A stretch of DNA of 43,759 nt from Gemmatimonadota bacterium (GCA_007132965.1 SLNQ01000028.1:1-43759); one strand, 5' to 3'; counted from the stretch's first letter, positions 1 to 11,082 are shown. Translations and numbers: made by a program. Notes: generated by a model from the sequence alone, not told the origin.

Positions 1-527
1 CGCTCCACCTCCAGGGAGTGGCCGATCCGGGCTCGAAGCACGGCCCGGACCACGGCGCCCCGCTCCTGGGGCATCCGTTCCCGGAGGGACTGGCGCCAGC
101 CATCGTCTTCCGGACGGCCCGGATCCAGGAAGTCGGCCGCGAACAGGGCGCGGCCCAGTTCGCCGAACTCCGGGTGACCCAGCGTGTGGAAGGCCACGGC
201 GTCCAGGAGCGGCTGGTCCGTGACCCCCTCCACCTCCCGGAGACGTCGAGCCGCCACCGGACCGTGGAGAATCCGACCGTCCAGCCGCCGAAACTCAGGG
301 GGGGCCTGGGCTTCGAGCTCCTTCACGGGGGCGTCCCGGAGGACGTCGTGCAGGAAGGCGCCGGCCCGCCAGCGGGTCACCTCGGGGGCATCGAACCCCA
401 GCTGCCGGGCCCACTGCTCCATGAGTCCGGCCACCCGGGCCATGTGTTCCAGGCGCGGCTCTCCGGCCCGGGCCCACGAAGGGAGCTCACCCCGAGCCGC
501 CGCCTCCACCACCGGATGGAGCCTCAC
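1..527 (-). CDS. HD-domain hydrolase, YqeK-like (bis(5'-nucleosyl)-tetraphosphatase-type); C-terminus runs off the window
   Basis: Manual reverse-strand translation from a GTG at 527..525 gives VRLHPVVEAAARGELPSWARAGEPRLEHMARVAGLM...AGAFLHDVLRD...ILHGPVAARRL...AVAFHTLGHPEFGELGRALFAADFLDPGR. HD-type metal motifs and the HTLG...ALFAADFLDPGR pattern are typical of YqeK-like proteins. GTGA overlap with the panC stop. Confidence 0.7.
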   Translation of the reverse strand, partial: MRLHPVVEAAARGELPSWARAGEPRLEHMARVAGLMEQWARQLGFDAPEVTRWRAGAFLHDVLRDAPVKELEAQAPPEFRRLDGRILHGPVAARRLREVEGVTDQPLLDAVAFHTLGHPEFGELGRALFAADFLDPGRPEDDGWRQSLRERMPQERGAVVRAVLRARIGHSLEVE

Positions 528-1477
528 GTCCCCCCTCCCTGCTCCGAGGCCTCGGGGTCCGGCCGGGTCCGGGGATCGGTCCCCACGGCTCCCAGGATCA
601 CGTTGTCGATGATCCGAGTGCTGCCCAGGTGGGCCGCCGCCGCCAGCACCGCCCCCTCCCGGGCCTCCGCCAGGGGCTCCAGCGTCTCGGCGTCCACCAG
701 CTCCAGGTACTGAAGCTGCACGAGCGGGTGCGACGCCAGCACCGACCGGGCCCGATCCAGGAGAACCTCCGGGCTCCCCTCGCCGGCCCGGAACGCGGCA
801 TCGGCCGCCTCCAGCGCCTGGAAGAGCCCCACCGCCTCCTCGCGCTCCTCGTCGCTCAGGTAGGCGTTCCGGGAGCTCATGGCCAGCCCGTCCGGCTCGC
901 GGACCAGGGGTCCCACCTGGATCTCCACCGGGAGGTTCAGGTCCCGGACCATGCGCCGGATCAGGACGGCCTGCTGATAGTCCTTCCGTCCAAACACAGC
1001 CACGTCGGGACGCACCAACCCGAAGAGCTTGGCCACCACCGTGACCACCCCGTGGAAGTGACCGGGCCGATACTTTCCGCAGAGTCTCTCGGCCAGCGCG
1101 CCCGGATCCACCGTCACCACCGGCTCGCCTCCCGGGTACATCTCCTCGCGGGGAGGGGCGAAGACCAGATCCACCCCCCGGTCCATGGCCAGCTTCACGT
1201 CCCGCTCCACGTCCCTGGGGTACCGGTCCAGGTCCTCGCCCTCGCCGAACTGCAGGGGATTGACGAAGATGGACAGAGCCACCACGTCGGCGTGCCGGCG
1301 AGCCACGTCCACCAGCGAGAGGTGACCCTCGTGCAGGTAGCCCATGGTGGGCACCAGGGCCACGGTGAGCCCCTTCTCCCGGATCTCGTGGAGTGCCTTC
1401 GTCAGGGAACGACGGCTGCGTGCCACCGTGAAGCCGGGCACGAAGGTGATCTTCACGGGCTCGGGCCCGGAGCTCAC
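524..1477 (-). CDS. panC: Pantothenate synthetase (pantoate--beta-alanine ligase)
   Basis: VPTMGYLHEGHLSLV, SIFVNPLQFGEGEDLDRYPR, GHFHGVVTVVAKLF, FGRKDYQQ, LAMSSRN motifs; GTG start overlaps the panB stop. Confidence 0.95.
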   Translation of the reverse strand: MSSGPEPVKITFVPGFTVARSRRSLTKALHEIREKGLTVALVPTMGYLHEGHLSLVDVARRHADVVALSIFVNPLQFGEGEDLDRYPRDVERDVKLAMDRGVDLVFAPPREEMYPGGEPVVTVDPGALAERLCGKYRPGHFHGVVTVVAKLFGLVRPDVAVFGRKDYQQAVLIRRMVRDLNLPVEIQVGPLVREPDGLAMSSRNAYLSDEEREEAVGLFQALEAADAAFRAGEGSPEVLLDRARSVLASHPLVQLQYLELVDAETLEPLAEAREGAVLAAAAHLGSTRIIDNVILGAVGTDPRTRPDPEASEQGGGT

Positions 1478-2400
1478 CCTTCCTCCCCGAAGGTGTGTTC
1501 CGGGCCGGGAAAGCGCCGATTGCGGACCTCCTCCACGTACATCCGGACGCCGGCCCGCGCCCCCTCGCCCAGCTCCGCAAAACGCTTCAGGAACCGCGGT
1601 TCGAAGCCCGGGTTCAGGCCCAGCGCGTCGGGTAGCACCAGGACCTGGCCGTCGCAGTGGGGGCCGGCCCCGATCCCGATGGTGGGGATCTCCAGCTCGT
1701 CGCTGACCTCCCGGGCCAGCTCCCCCGGAACCAGCTCCAGGACCAGCGAGAAGCAGCCCGCGTCCTCGAGTGCCGCGGCCTGGCGCCGGAGCCGGTCCGC
1801 GGCCTCCGCCTCCCTTCCCTGCACCCGGTAGCCGCCCAGGGCGTGGACCGACTGCGGGGTGAGGCCCAGGTGACCCATGACCGGAATCCCCGCGGCAACC
1901 AGGCGCCGCACGGTCTCACAGGTGTCCGGATCTCCTCCCTCCAGCTTCACGGCCTGCACACCCCCTTCCTTCATGGCCCTTCCGGCGCTCTCCAACGCAC
2001 GTTCAATGGAGACCTGATACGACAAGAAGGGCAGATCCAGGACCACGAAGGTGTGGGGCGCCCCCCGAACCACCGCCCGACCATGGTGCAGCATCTCGTC
2101 CATGGTCACCGGCAGGGTGGAGTCATACCCCAGCACCACCTGAGCCAGCGAGTCTCCCACCAGGAGCATGTCCACACCCTCCGCCTCCAGTAGGCGGGCG
2201 AAGAGGACATCGTAGCAGGTGAGCACGGCAATGGGCTCGTCCCGCCGCTTCATGGCCACGAAATCCCTCACCGTGGGCCGACGGGGACGCGAAGAGCTGG
2301 AGGCTTCTGACACGGGGGTTCCAGGTGGGATCGGGAAGGCTCCTCCGGGGCGCCGCCAGTGGGGACGCCGGAGGACGGACACACCCTGCAAACGTGTCAA
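1474..2400 (-). CDS. panB: 3-methyl-2-oxobutanoate hydroxymethyltransferase; the start codon is uncertain and may lie near 2270
   Basis: TVRDFVAMKRRDEPIAVLTCYDVLFARLLEAEGVDMLLVGDSLAQVVLGYDSTLPVTMDEMLHHGRAV; VMGHLGLTPQSVHALGGYRVQG; IGIGAGPHCDGQVLVLPDALGL. Confidence 0.93.
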   Translation of the reverse strand: MTRLQGVSVLRRPHWRRPGGAFPIPPGTPVSEASSSSRPRRPTVRDFVAMKRRDEPIAVLTCYDVLFARLLEAEGVDMLLVGDSLAQVVLGYDSTLPVTMDEMLHHGRAVVRGAPHTFVVLDLPFLSYQVSIERALESAGRAMKEGGVQAVKLEGGDPDTCETVRRLVAAGIPVMGHLGLTPQSVHALGGYRVQGREAEAADRLRRQAAALEDAGCFSLVLELVPGELAREVSDELEIPTIGIGAGPHCDGQVLVLPDALGLNPGFEPRFLKRFAELGEGARAGVRMYVEEVRNRRFPGPEHTFGEEG

Positions 2401-2467
2401 ACCCCGGGGTTCGCCGCCAGGGGGGTCGAATCGAACACGCCTCCGGCGGCGGGGTTACCTTCCCACC

Positions 2468-4129
2468 ATGTCCATGCGTTGGGATCCCCTCATTGCCGCC
2501 GCCCTGGCCCGAGAGCTGGAAAACCGGTTCCAACGGGCCCGTCTGCGGGCCCTCTACCTGAACGGAGACGACCGCCGGGTGCTCCTCTTCTTCAGGGAGA
2601 TGACCCTGGCCCTGGAGCTGCACCCCACCGCAGGCTGGCTCACCCGACTCCCGGCCGCCGAGCCCCTGGACGAGGCCCGTCCCCTGGCCGCCCGCCTCGT
2701 GGGAGTCCGGGCCCTTCCCGACGAGAGCGCCCTGGTCTTCAGTCTCCAGCGGGTTCGGGGCCGCGACGAGGGGGTGGAACTGGTGGCGGAGTGGATCGGC
2801 AACCGGTGGAACGCAGCCGTGGTGGGGTACCGGAGCCGGGTCATCCGCCACGTCCTGGTCTCCCGGGAGGAGCGGGCCCGCTCCCTCACCGTGGGCGCGA
2901 CCTACCATCCGCCTCCTTCCACGGGCCGGGAGGGGGCCGACGTGCTCGGCGCCGAGACCGAGTCCCCCGGACTCGGCCGGGAGCGATGGCGGGAGATCCT
3001 GGCCCGGGCCGGATCCGACCCCGAGGAGCGACGACGTGCACTCCTCCGCACCGTGGCCTATACCTCGTCACTGAACGTCGACGCCCTCCTGGACGCCGAC
3101 GGTTGGGAGCGCTGGCGGCGCCTCGTGGATCCATCCCGATGGGGAGCCTGGCTGGTGGACACGCCGCGGGGCCTCCAGCCCTACCCACTTCCCCTGGACG
3201 ACGCCTCCTCCGGTGAGGCCCGGCCGGCCGCGAGCCTCCTGGAGGCCATGGCCGAAGCCCGAGAGGCCGCCACCGACGAGCCCGCTCGCCTGCTCCTCCT
3301 GCCCGGAGGCCTGATGGACCGGGCGCGGAACCGGCTCCAGCGGGCCGAGGGAAAGGCCCGGGGCATGCAGCGCCAGCTGGACAAGGCCCGGGACCCGGAG
3401 CCCATCCGTACGCTGGGCGACCTCATCCTGGCCCGCTACGCCGAGATTCCTCAGGGAGCCGAGTGCGCCTCCCTCACCGACTTCCAGGGCGAGCCGGTGG
3501 AGGTGGAGCTGGACCCCACCCTTCCGCCCCATGAAAACGCCGCCCGCTACTACGACGAAGCGGCCCGGATCGAACGGGCTCGGGCCGAGCTGCCCTCCCG
3601 GATCCGGGAGGCCCGCAAGGAGGCCGCCCGCTGGCAGGCGCTCGTGGAGGGACTGGAGACCGGTGAGACGGACCCTGACGAGGCCGCCCGGCTCCTGGGA
3701 CCGGAGACCGGTGGTCGCCCCGGCGCCGGGACCGACGAACCGCCGCTCCCGTACCGGCGTTTCCGGAGTTCGGGGGGACTGGAGATCCGGGTGGGCCGGG
3801 GAGCTCGCAAGAACGACGACCTGACCTTCCGCCACTCGTCGCCGGACGACATCTGGCTCCACGCCCGACAGGCCGCCGGCGCACACGTGATCCTGCGCTG
3901 GAACCGCGACGACAACCCTCCTCGCCGGGACCTGCTGGAGGCCGCCACCCTGGCGGCGCTGAACTCCGAGGCCAGGCACTCAGGGAGCGTGCCCGTGGAC
4001 TGGACCCGGCGCAAGTACGTACGGAAGCCCCGGAAGGCCCCGCCGGGCGCAGTGACGCCGGACCGGATCGAGACCCTCTTCGTGGAACCCGACCCCCAGG
4101 TGGCCGAACGCCTGCGCCCCGACGACTGA
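2468..4129 (+). CDS. NFACT family protein (RqcH/Rqc2-like, FbpA N-terminal domain plus NFACT-R domain)
   Basis: N-terminal MRWDPLIAAALARELENRFQRARLRALYLNGDDRRVLLFF; C-terminal LEIRVGRGARKNDDLTFRHSSPDDIWLHARQAAGAHVILRW (NFACT-R). ATG at 2468 chosen over the longer ORF-track start. Confidence 0.85.
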   Translation: MSMRWDPLIAAALARELENRFQRARLRALYLNGDDRRVLLFFREMTLALELHPTAGWLTRLPAAEPLDEARPLAARLVGVRALPDESALVFSLQRVRGRDEGVELVAEWIGNRWNAAVVGYRSRVIRHVLVSREERARSLTVGATYHPPPSTGREGADVLGAETESPGLGRERWREILARAGSDPEERRRALLRTVAYTSSLNVDALLDADGWERWRRLVDPSRWGAWLVDTPRGLQPYPLPLDDASSGEARPAASLLEAMAEAREAATDEPARLLLLPGGLMDRARNRLQRAEGKARGMQRQLDKARDPEPIRTLGDLILARYAEIPQGAECASLTDFQGEPVEVELDPTLPPHENAARYYDEAARIERARAELPSRIREARKEAARWQALVEGLETGETDPDEAARLLGPETGGRPGAGTDEPPLPYRRFRSSGGLEIRVGRGARKNDDLTFRHSSPDDIWLHARQAAGAHVILRWNRDDNPPRRDLLEAATLAALNSEARHSGSVPVDWTRRKYVRKPRKAPPGAVTPDRIETLFVEPDPQVAERLRPDD

Positions 4130-4951
4130 CTACTCCCTCTGGTCCATGGCCTCTCGGAGCGAGCGGAGAAATGCGCCGCCGGCCCCCACTCCCCCTTCCT
4201 CGACAGCTTCCACCAGGGCGCTGCCCACCACCACCCCATCGGCCAGGCCGCCCACCAGCGCCGCCTGCTCCGGCGTGGAGATCCCGAAGCCCACCGCCAG
4301 GGGGAGGGAGACCCTCTCCCGGATGGCCTCCACCTCCCGGGCCAGCTCCGTGCGGAGTTCGGTCCGGGCACCGGTCACTCCGGTACGCGAGATGTAGTAG
4401 AGAAAGCCGCTTCCCCCCTCGGCCACCTGGGAGACCCGGGCAGGAGTGGTGGTGGGCGCCAGGAGGCGGATCAGGTCCAGTCCTCCCGTGCGCACCGCCG
4501 ACTCCAACTCCGGATCGGCTCCGGCCGGAAGATCGGTGACCAGCAGGCCCTGGGCCCCCGCGTCACGGGCGGCCGCCACAAAGCGCTCCATTCCGTAGCG
4601 ATGAATGGGATTCAGGTAGGTGAAGAGGACCACAGGGGTCTCGTGGTCCTCCCTGAACCGCCTGAGGAGCGCCAGCGCGCCATCCACGGTCATCCCCTCC
4701 TCCAGCGCCCTGAAGGAGGCACGCTGAATGGTGGGGCCGTCAGCCAGAGGATCGGAGAAGGGGATCCCCAGCTCGATGACGTCGGCCCCGGCCTCGGCGG
4801 CGGCACGTAGGAGGGCCAGCGACGTGTCGGCGTCGGGAAACCCGGCGCAGACGTAGGGGATCAGCGCCCCACGGCCCGTCTCTCGGCCTCGAAGAAACAC
4901 GTCGGCAATGGTGGGCAGGCGAGAAGACGCAGACGAGACGGATTCGGTCAT
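4130..4951 (-). CDS. trpA: Tryptophan synthase alpha chain
   Basis: [81 protein letters not shown]. Confidence 0.95.
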   Translation of the reverse strand: MTESVSSASSRLPTIADVFLRGRETGRGALIPYVCAGFPDADTSLALLRAAAEAGADVIELGIPFSDPLADGPTIQRASFRALEEGMTVDGALALLRRFREDHETPVVLFTYLNPIHRYGMERFVAAARDAGAQGLLVTDLPAGADPELESAVRTGGLDLIRLLAPTTTPARVSQVAEGGSGFLYYISRTGVTGARTELRTELAREVEAIRERVSLPLAVGFGISTPEQAALVGGLADGVVVGSALVEAVEEGGVGAGGAFLRSLREAMDQRE

Positions 4952-4972
4952 GGAGGAGGTTGGACTCGGAGC

Positions 4973-6421
4973 TCAGGTGACGTAGTCGGCCACCCGGACG
5001 CCGTAGCGGTTGGGGTCGGCGGTCTTGATGATGCTGCGACGGGGCTCGCCCGTACGCGGATCGATCTGGTCGAGGCGGACCGGCTCGGGCTCGGCCAGAG
5101 GCACACCCATGGGATCGGAGAGGATCTTGACCTCGGGCTGGTGCAAGCGGGCCGGATCCGGGTTGGCCCGGGTCACCACTGCCAGCTCGAAGGTATCCAG
5201 AATCACCAGGGTTCCCACCGGATACACCCCGGTGGCGGTAATGAGAGCCTTCACCAGCACCGGGTCGAAGCCCCGGACCGGATTGTTCAACATCTCCTTC
5301 AGGACCTCGTCCGGAGCCGCGGGCCGGTACTGGTAGCTTCGCACCGAGGTCCCGGCGTCGAAGGCGTCGGCCACCCCCACGATCTTCGAGTAGAGACCCA
5401 TCTCCCGGGGGCGTTTCGAGGAAGGATAGCCGGTGAGGTCCAGCTTCATGTGATGCTCGTAGGCCATGAGCATCTGCCGGTAGGGGATGTCCATGAAGCC
5501 GTGGAGGTCAAAGAGGAGGAGAAGTCCGTCGGAAGGGTGCTCCTTCATGAGCTTCCAGTCCTCTTCGTTGAGCTTGCCGGGCTTGTTCAGCGTCTCGCTG
5601 GGAATCCGCATCTTGCCCACGTCATGGAAGAGGGCCCCGAGCCCCAGTTCGTACAACTCGGTCTTGCCGAGTCCCAGGCGCTGTCCGATGACCACCGAGA
5701 GGATACACACGTTCACCGAGTGGGTGAAGGTGTAGTCGTCGAACTCCCGGAGGTGGGTCATGGCCAGGATCGACGATTCGTCGGAGAGGACCTGGTCCAC
5801 GATTCCCTGCACTGCCCGCTTTACCCGCCGTACGTTGACCGCCCGGCCCAGGCGGACGTCGGTGAGGATCTCCCGGGCCGTCTGCACCCCCTTGGTGTAG
5901 GTCTGCCGGGCTCCCTCCACGGCCTCGTCGTCCTCCTCCACCTCCACGTCGTCGCGGACCTCCCGGGCCTGGATGTGCTGCACCGGCGTTCCGGCCAGGG
6001 CGTCACGGAACGACGCGAACGGATCATCCTGCGCAGCCGAACGGAGAAGGAGGTTCAGGAAGGGGACCCACTCCTCGGTGGTGATCCCCTGGTGCACCAC
6101 AATCTCCCCCACCCCGTGCTCCCGGAGCGTCCCGGCCACCGACCCGAAGGTCGAGTAGTTGCGGAGATCCAGGCGGAGCCGCTCCTCGTTGACGAAGAAG
6201 AAGTCCCCCACGAGCTGCAGCTCCAGGACCCCCTCTTCCTGCAGAAATCCCTCCACGGTGTCCTGGAACTCCTCCAGCGCCCGCTGCACCACTTCGTTGT
6301 CCAGCGGATAGAAGCGGAGAGCCCGCAGCGCGCTGTAGAGACCCGAGAGGATCCGGCGACCCTCGTCCTGTAGCGAAGACCCCGCCACCGCGGGGGGCCG
6401 CACACCGACGGATTCAGCCAC
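4973..6421 (-). CDS. HD-GYP domain protein (c-di-GMP phosphodiesterase-type) with an N-terminal domain of unknown function
   Basis: ALFHDVGKMRIP...KEHPSDG...AYEHHMKLDLTGYP...VGVADAFDAGTSVRSYQYRP; overlaps the HEAT gene by 8 bp. Confidence 0.82.
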   Translation of the reverse strand: MAESVGVRPPAVAGSSLQDEGRRILSGLYSALRALRFYPLDNEVVQRALEEFQDTVEGFLQEEGVLELQLVGDFFFVNEERLRLDLRNYSTFGSVAGTLREHGVGEIVVHQGITTEEWVPFLNLLLRSAAQDDPFASFRDALAGTPVQHIQAREVRDDVEVEEDDEAVEGARQTYTKGVQTAREILTDVRLGRAVNVRRVKRAVQGIVDQVLSDESSILAMTHLREFDDYTFTHSVNVCILSVVIGQRLGLGKTELYELGLGALFHDVGKMRIPSETLNKPGKLNEEDWKLMKEHPSDGLLLLFDLHGFMDIPYRQMLMAYEHHMKLDLTGYPSSKRPREMGLYSKIVGVADAFDAGTSVRSYQYRPAAPDEVLKEMLNNPVRGFDPVLVKALITATGVYPVGTLVILDTFELAVVTRANPDPARLHQPEVKILSDPMGVPLAEPEPVRLDQIDPRTGEPRRSIIKTADPNRYGVRVADYVT

Positions 6422-8186
6422 GGTCGTCCTCCTCGTCGCGCCGGGTCAGAACCCGCTTCACCGCGGTACGCACCACCGCCTCGTCGTCGTCCCGGGCCCG
6501 CTCCACCTCCTGGATGGCCCGGGCAGTCCCCACCCGTCCCAACGCCAACGCCCCGCACGCCCGCATCTCCGGTGGCTCACGGCGGCCCAGAAAGCCGCGG
6601 TGATTCAGGATCCGGGCCAGAAGACCAATGGCGTCCTCTCCCGCCAGGTCGGCGTAGGCCTGGAAGAAGGCCAGCTTCTCCGTGATGTCGGCCTCCCGCA
6701 TGTCCCGGTCCTCCACGAGGGTGCGGAGGGACGCCGCCGCCGGGGTGTAGCTGATCTCGGCCAGCACCCGGGCGGCGCCGATGCGGAGGTCGCGGCTCTC
6801 CGATACCAGGCATCGCTCCACCGCCTCGGCCATGGCGGTGGTGGGAATTCGCCGGGCGGCATCCAGGACCGCCTCCTGGATCGGCGGCGAGCCCTCCTCC
6901 AGGAGCCGCACCAGGGTGGGCACGGCGGGCCGATGGCGAAGAGCGCCCATGAGCCGTACGGCGCCGGCCACCACCTGGTCATCGGAGTGTGACAGGAACC
7001 GGGCCAACCGCTCCTCCTCTCCCTCGGCCAGCTTTCGGATGGCCCGCTGGATCAGCTGCCGCGCTTCGGGCCGGGTGACCTCCTCGGCCCGGGCCAGTAG
7101 CGGGCCCAGCGCTCGGGGCTTCAGGTGCCGGAGAAGCAGGGCCAGTGACTCACCGTCGTCGTCCACCGTCCCACCCTCTACCGACTGGACCAGCTCCCGG
7201 ACCGACTCAGGCGAGGAGAACTCCTCCATGAGCTCCTCCACCGAGGCGAAGCCCTCCTCGGAGAGCGCCTGCGGTCGGCGTCGAACCTTCTCCAGCTCGC
7301 TGAGTAGCAGGGCGGCGTGCCGGAGGGAGCCCTGGGCCAGGAAGGTGGGAAGGAGCTGGTGGATGGCATCCAGGATCTCCTCTTCCCGCTTCCGGGCGTA
7401 CTCCCGGTCCTCGAGCCGGTCGAAGAGGGCGTTCAGGACGTCGGTCCTGACGTCCCGACGCATCTCCCTGTGGAACTCCTCCTCCAGGTACGAACGCTCC
7501 CGTTCGTCCAGGGCGTAGAGGGTGGGGTTGAAGTCCTCGGGTCGGATGGCCGCCAGGTCGTCCAGGGCGGTGGCTTCGGAGACCGCCCGACCCACCTCCC
7601 CCCCCGGCGCCTCGTCACCCAGCTCGCCTTCCAGGATCTCTCGAATATCCAACGCCGAGGGATCCGGGTCGTCCGGCGCCCTCAGGAGGGTTCCCTCGGG
7701 GAGGAGATCCACGGCGCTGTAGTCCAGCTGGTCCAGGTTGAGGTCCCAGAGGAGGGTCACCAGGTCGTCCTCTTCCTGCCGGGCCGACCGAACCCGGTGG
7801 AGCACGTCCAGGAGAATCTCCAGCTCGTCGCCTTCCACTCCCCGCCGGAAGGTGAGGTCCCGGATCCCGTCCCGGTAGAGCAGAAAAGCCAGGGAGCCCG
7901 ACCGGGTCTCCTCACGGTACACCTCCTCGCCCATCCACACGAACCGGTCCTCCTCCACCAGAACCTGGAGCTGATCCCGGGTCTCCCAGATTCGACGGAA
8001 AGCATCCCGGAGGTTCTCGACGAACCGGAGGTACACCGGGTTGTCCCGATCGTACAGCTGGTAGGAGCGAAGGGCCTTGGACAGGGTCAAGAAGAGGTCG
8101 CGGACGACCCCCACCGGCAGGGAGGACGGATCCTCCCAGTCGATGGCACCTGTCCTGGGTCCCGCTTCCGGTGGAGTTTGCGACAC
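6414..8186 (-). CDS. HEAT-repeat domain protein
   Basis: Repeated helical units such as LARFLSHSDDQVVAGAVRLMGALRHRPAVPTLVRLLEEGSPPIQEAVLDAARRI, EAVERCLVSESRDLRIGAARVLAEIS, CGALALGRVGTARAIQEVERARDDDEAVVRTAVKRVL. Confidence 0.78.
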   Translation of the reverse strand: MSQTPPEAGPRTGAIDWEDPSSLPVGVVRDLFLTLSKALRSYQLYDRDNPVYLRFVENLRDAFRRIWETRDQLQVLVEEDRFVWMGEEVYREETRSGSLAFLLYRDGIRDLTFRRGVEGDELEILLDVLHRVRSARQEEDDLVTLLWDLNLDQLDYSAVDLLPEGTLLRAPDDPDPSALDIREILEGELGDEAPGGEVGRAVSEATALDDLAAIRPEDFNPTLYALDERERSYLEEEFHREMRRDVRTDVLNALFDRLEDREYARKREEEILDAIHQLLPTFLAQGSLRHAALLLSELEKVRRRPQALSEEGFASVEELMEEFSSPESVRELVQSVEGGTVDDDGESLALLLRHLKPRALGPLLARAEEVTRPEARQLIQRAIRKLAEGEEERLARFLSHSDDQVVAGAVRLMGALRHRPAVPTLVRLLEEGSPPIQEAVLDAARRIPTTAMAEAVERCLVSESRDLRIGAARVLAEISYTPAAASLRTLVEDRDMREADITEKLAFFQAYADLAGEDAIGLLARILNHRGFLGRREPPEMRACGALALGRVGTARAIQEVERARDDDEAVVRTAVKRVLTRRDEEDDRG

Positions 8187-8233
8187 GACCGTCTCCGAGT
8201 TGCCACCCTGTACGGGAGAGCCGGGGCCGTCGC

Positions 8234-9465
<1,232 letters not shown>

Positions 9466-9469
<4 letters not shown>

Positions 9470-10206
9470 GAGGTCTCCGTGCCGTCCTCTCGGTGCGGCT
9501 GGTTCGGTGAGTCGATGGGGTCCCGGGACGTCTCCCCGGCGGCTCGTCCCGCTGCCGCCCGGGCCCGTTCCACGAAGGCGGCCACGAGGCCGGCTTCCTT
9601 GATCCCGGGCCGGGTCTCCACGCCCGAGCTTACATCCACGATGTCGGGACGAAGTCTCGTCACCGCCATGGCCACGTTGGCGGGCTCGAGGCCGCCGGCG
9701 ACCCCCACCTCGAGGCCGGCGGGGATTCGGTCCCGGAGTGCCTCCAGCGCTTCCCACGGGAAGCGGGTGCCGGTGCCTCCCAGCTGGTCCGGATGCCATC
9801 CGTCCAGCAGCAGCGCCCGGGCCACTCCGTGGTAGCGGGCCACCGCCCGTTCGATCTGGTCCAGTGACCGGACCCGGGCCGCCTTCCAGAGTTCCCAGTC
9901 GCCCTCTCCGGCCAGGGTCCGGAGGAGCTCCGGTGGCTCGTCGCCGTGGAGCTGGAGGACCGAGGCCCCAGCCCGTCGAGCCGCCTCCACGATCTCCGCC
10001 ACCGGGAGATCGGCCACCACCAGGGCCAGGGGACGCCGCGCCGCCTCCCCGATCTCGCCGGCCCTGCCGGGCGAGACCGACCGGGGCGAGGACGCCACCA
10101 GGACGGCCCCCACCACGTCGGCGCCGGCCTCGGCGGCGGCCCGGGCATCGGCTGGGCGGGTCAACCCACAGATCTTCACCCGCATGCCCTGCGCTGAGGA
10201 GCTCAC
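9466..10206 (-). CDS. trpF: Phosphoribosylanthranilate isomerase
   Basis: [67 protein letters not shown] start overlaps the trpC stop. Confidence 0.93.
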
Positions 10207-11042
10207 GGCCGACGGGCCTCCGGAGCCCCGTCGGCCGCCGGGGTGGGGACGCCGGAGAGCTCGCGGGCCGCGGTTTCCGGATCTCCGGCCCGCACCAGCG
10301 CCTCCCCCACCAGGACGGCGTCCACCCCCCGGAGGGCCAGTCGCTCCACCTGCTGGCGGGTGGAGATCCCGCTCTCGGAGACCAGCGTCACCCCGGAGGG
10401 GATCCGGTCGGCCAGCTCCAGCGTCACCTCCAGGTCGGTCTCGAAGGTCCGCAGATCCCGATTGTTCACGCCCACGATGGACGCCTCCTGCCGCAGAGCC
10501 CTCTCCAGCTCCCGGCCGTCATGGACCTCCACCAACGCCGCCATTCCCAGCTCCCGGGCCAGGACCTCGAGATCCCGGAGTTGGTGGTCGTCCAGGATCC
10601 GGACGATGAGGAGGATGGCGTCGGCCCCGGCGGCGCGGGCCTCGTAGACCTGCCGTGGATCGATGATGAAGTCCTTGCGGAGGAGGGGAAGCTCCACCCG
10701 CCCCCGCACGGCCCTGAGATCGTCCAGCGAACCCTGGAAGTACGTTCGGTCGGTGAGCACCGAGACCGCCCGGGCCCCACCCCCCTCGTATGCCGCGGCC
10801 TGCACCACCGGGTCCAGGGTGGGACGCATGGCTCCGGCGCCGGGAGAGCGCCGCTTCACCTCGGCGATGAGGGAGACCGACCCGGGTGCAGCCAGGGCCC
10901 CGGCGAAGTCCCGGGGCGGAGCGGCCTCGTCGGCCGCCGCGGCCAGCTCGCGCTCCACCAGCGCCTCCACCTCCTCCCTCTTGGTTTCGACGATACGGAG
11001 GAGGATGTCGTCGTCACGGCGACGGGACCCACTGGCGGACAC
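10203..11042 (-). CDS. trpC: Indole-3-glycerol phosphate synthase
   Basis: [108 protein letters not shown] at 11042 is preceded by AAGGAG at plausible spacing. Confidence 0.93.
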   Translation of the reverse strand: MSASGSRRRDDDILLRIVETKREEVEALVERELAAAADEAAPPRDFAGALAAPGSVSLIAEVKRRSPGAGAMRPTLDPVVQAAAYEGGGARAVSVLTDRTYFQGSLDDLRAVRGRVELPLLRKDFIIDPRQVYEARAAGADAILLIVRILDDHQLRDLEVLARELGMAALVEVHDGRELERALRQEASIVGVNNRDLRTFETDLEVTLELADRIPSGVTLVSESGISTRQQVERLALRGVDAVLVGEALVRAGDPETAARELSGVPTPAADGAPEARRP

Positions 11043-11053
11043 GAGAGAACTCC

Positions 11054-11082
11054 TTGCGTTTCGGGTAACCTTCGGGTATAAT
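11054..11082 (+). promoter_or_regulatory. Sigma70-type promoter of lexA (TTGCGT-N17-TATAAT), overlapped by a tandem direct repeat TTCGGGTA
   Basis: -35 TTGCGT 11054-11059, 17-nt spacer, perfect -10 TATAAT 11077-11082; the repeats are at 11059-11066 and 11071-11078. Confidence 0.75.

Noticed and set aside
2395-2400. TTG at 2400 as panB start, or TTGACA there as its -35
   Set aside because: The conserved PanB sequence starts ~40 aa downstream, so the TTG start is doubtful; however no acceptable -10 lies 16-18 nt from TTGACA, so neither reading is supported.
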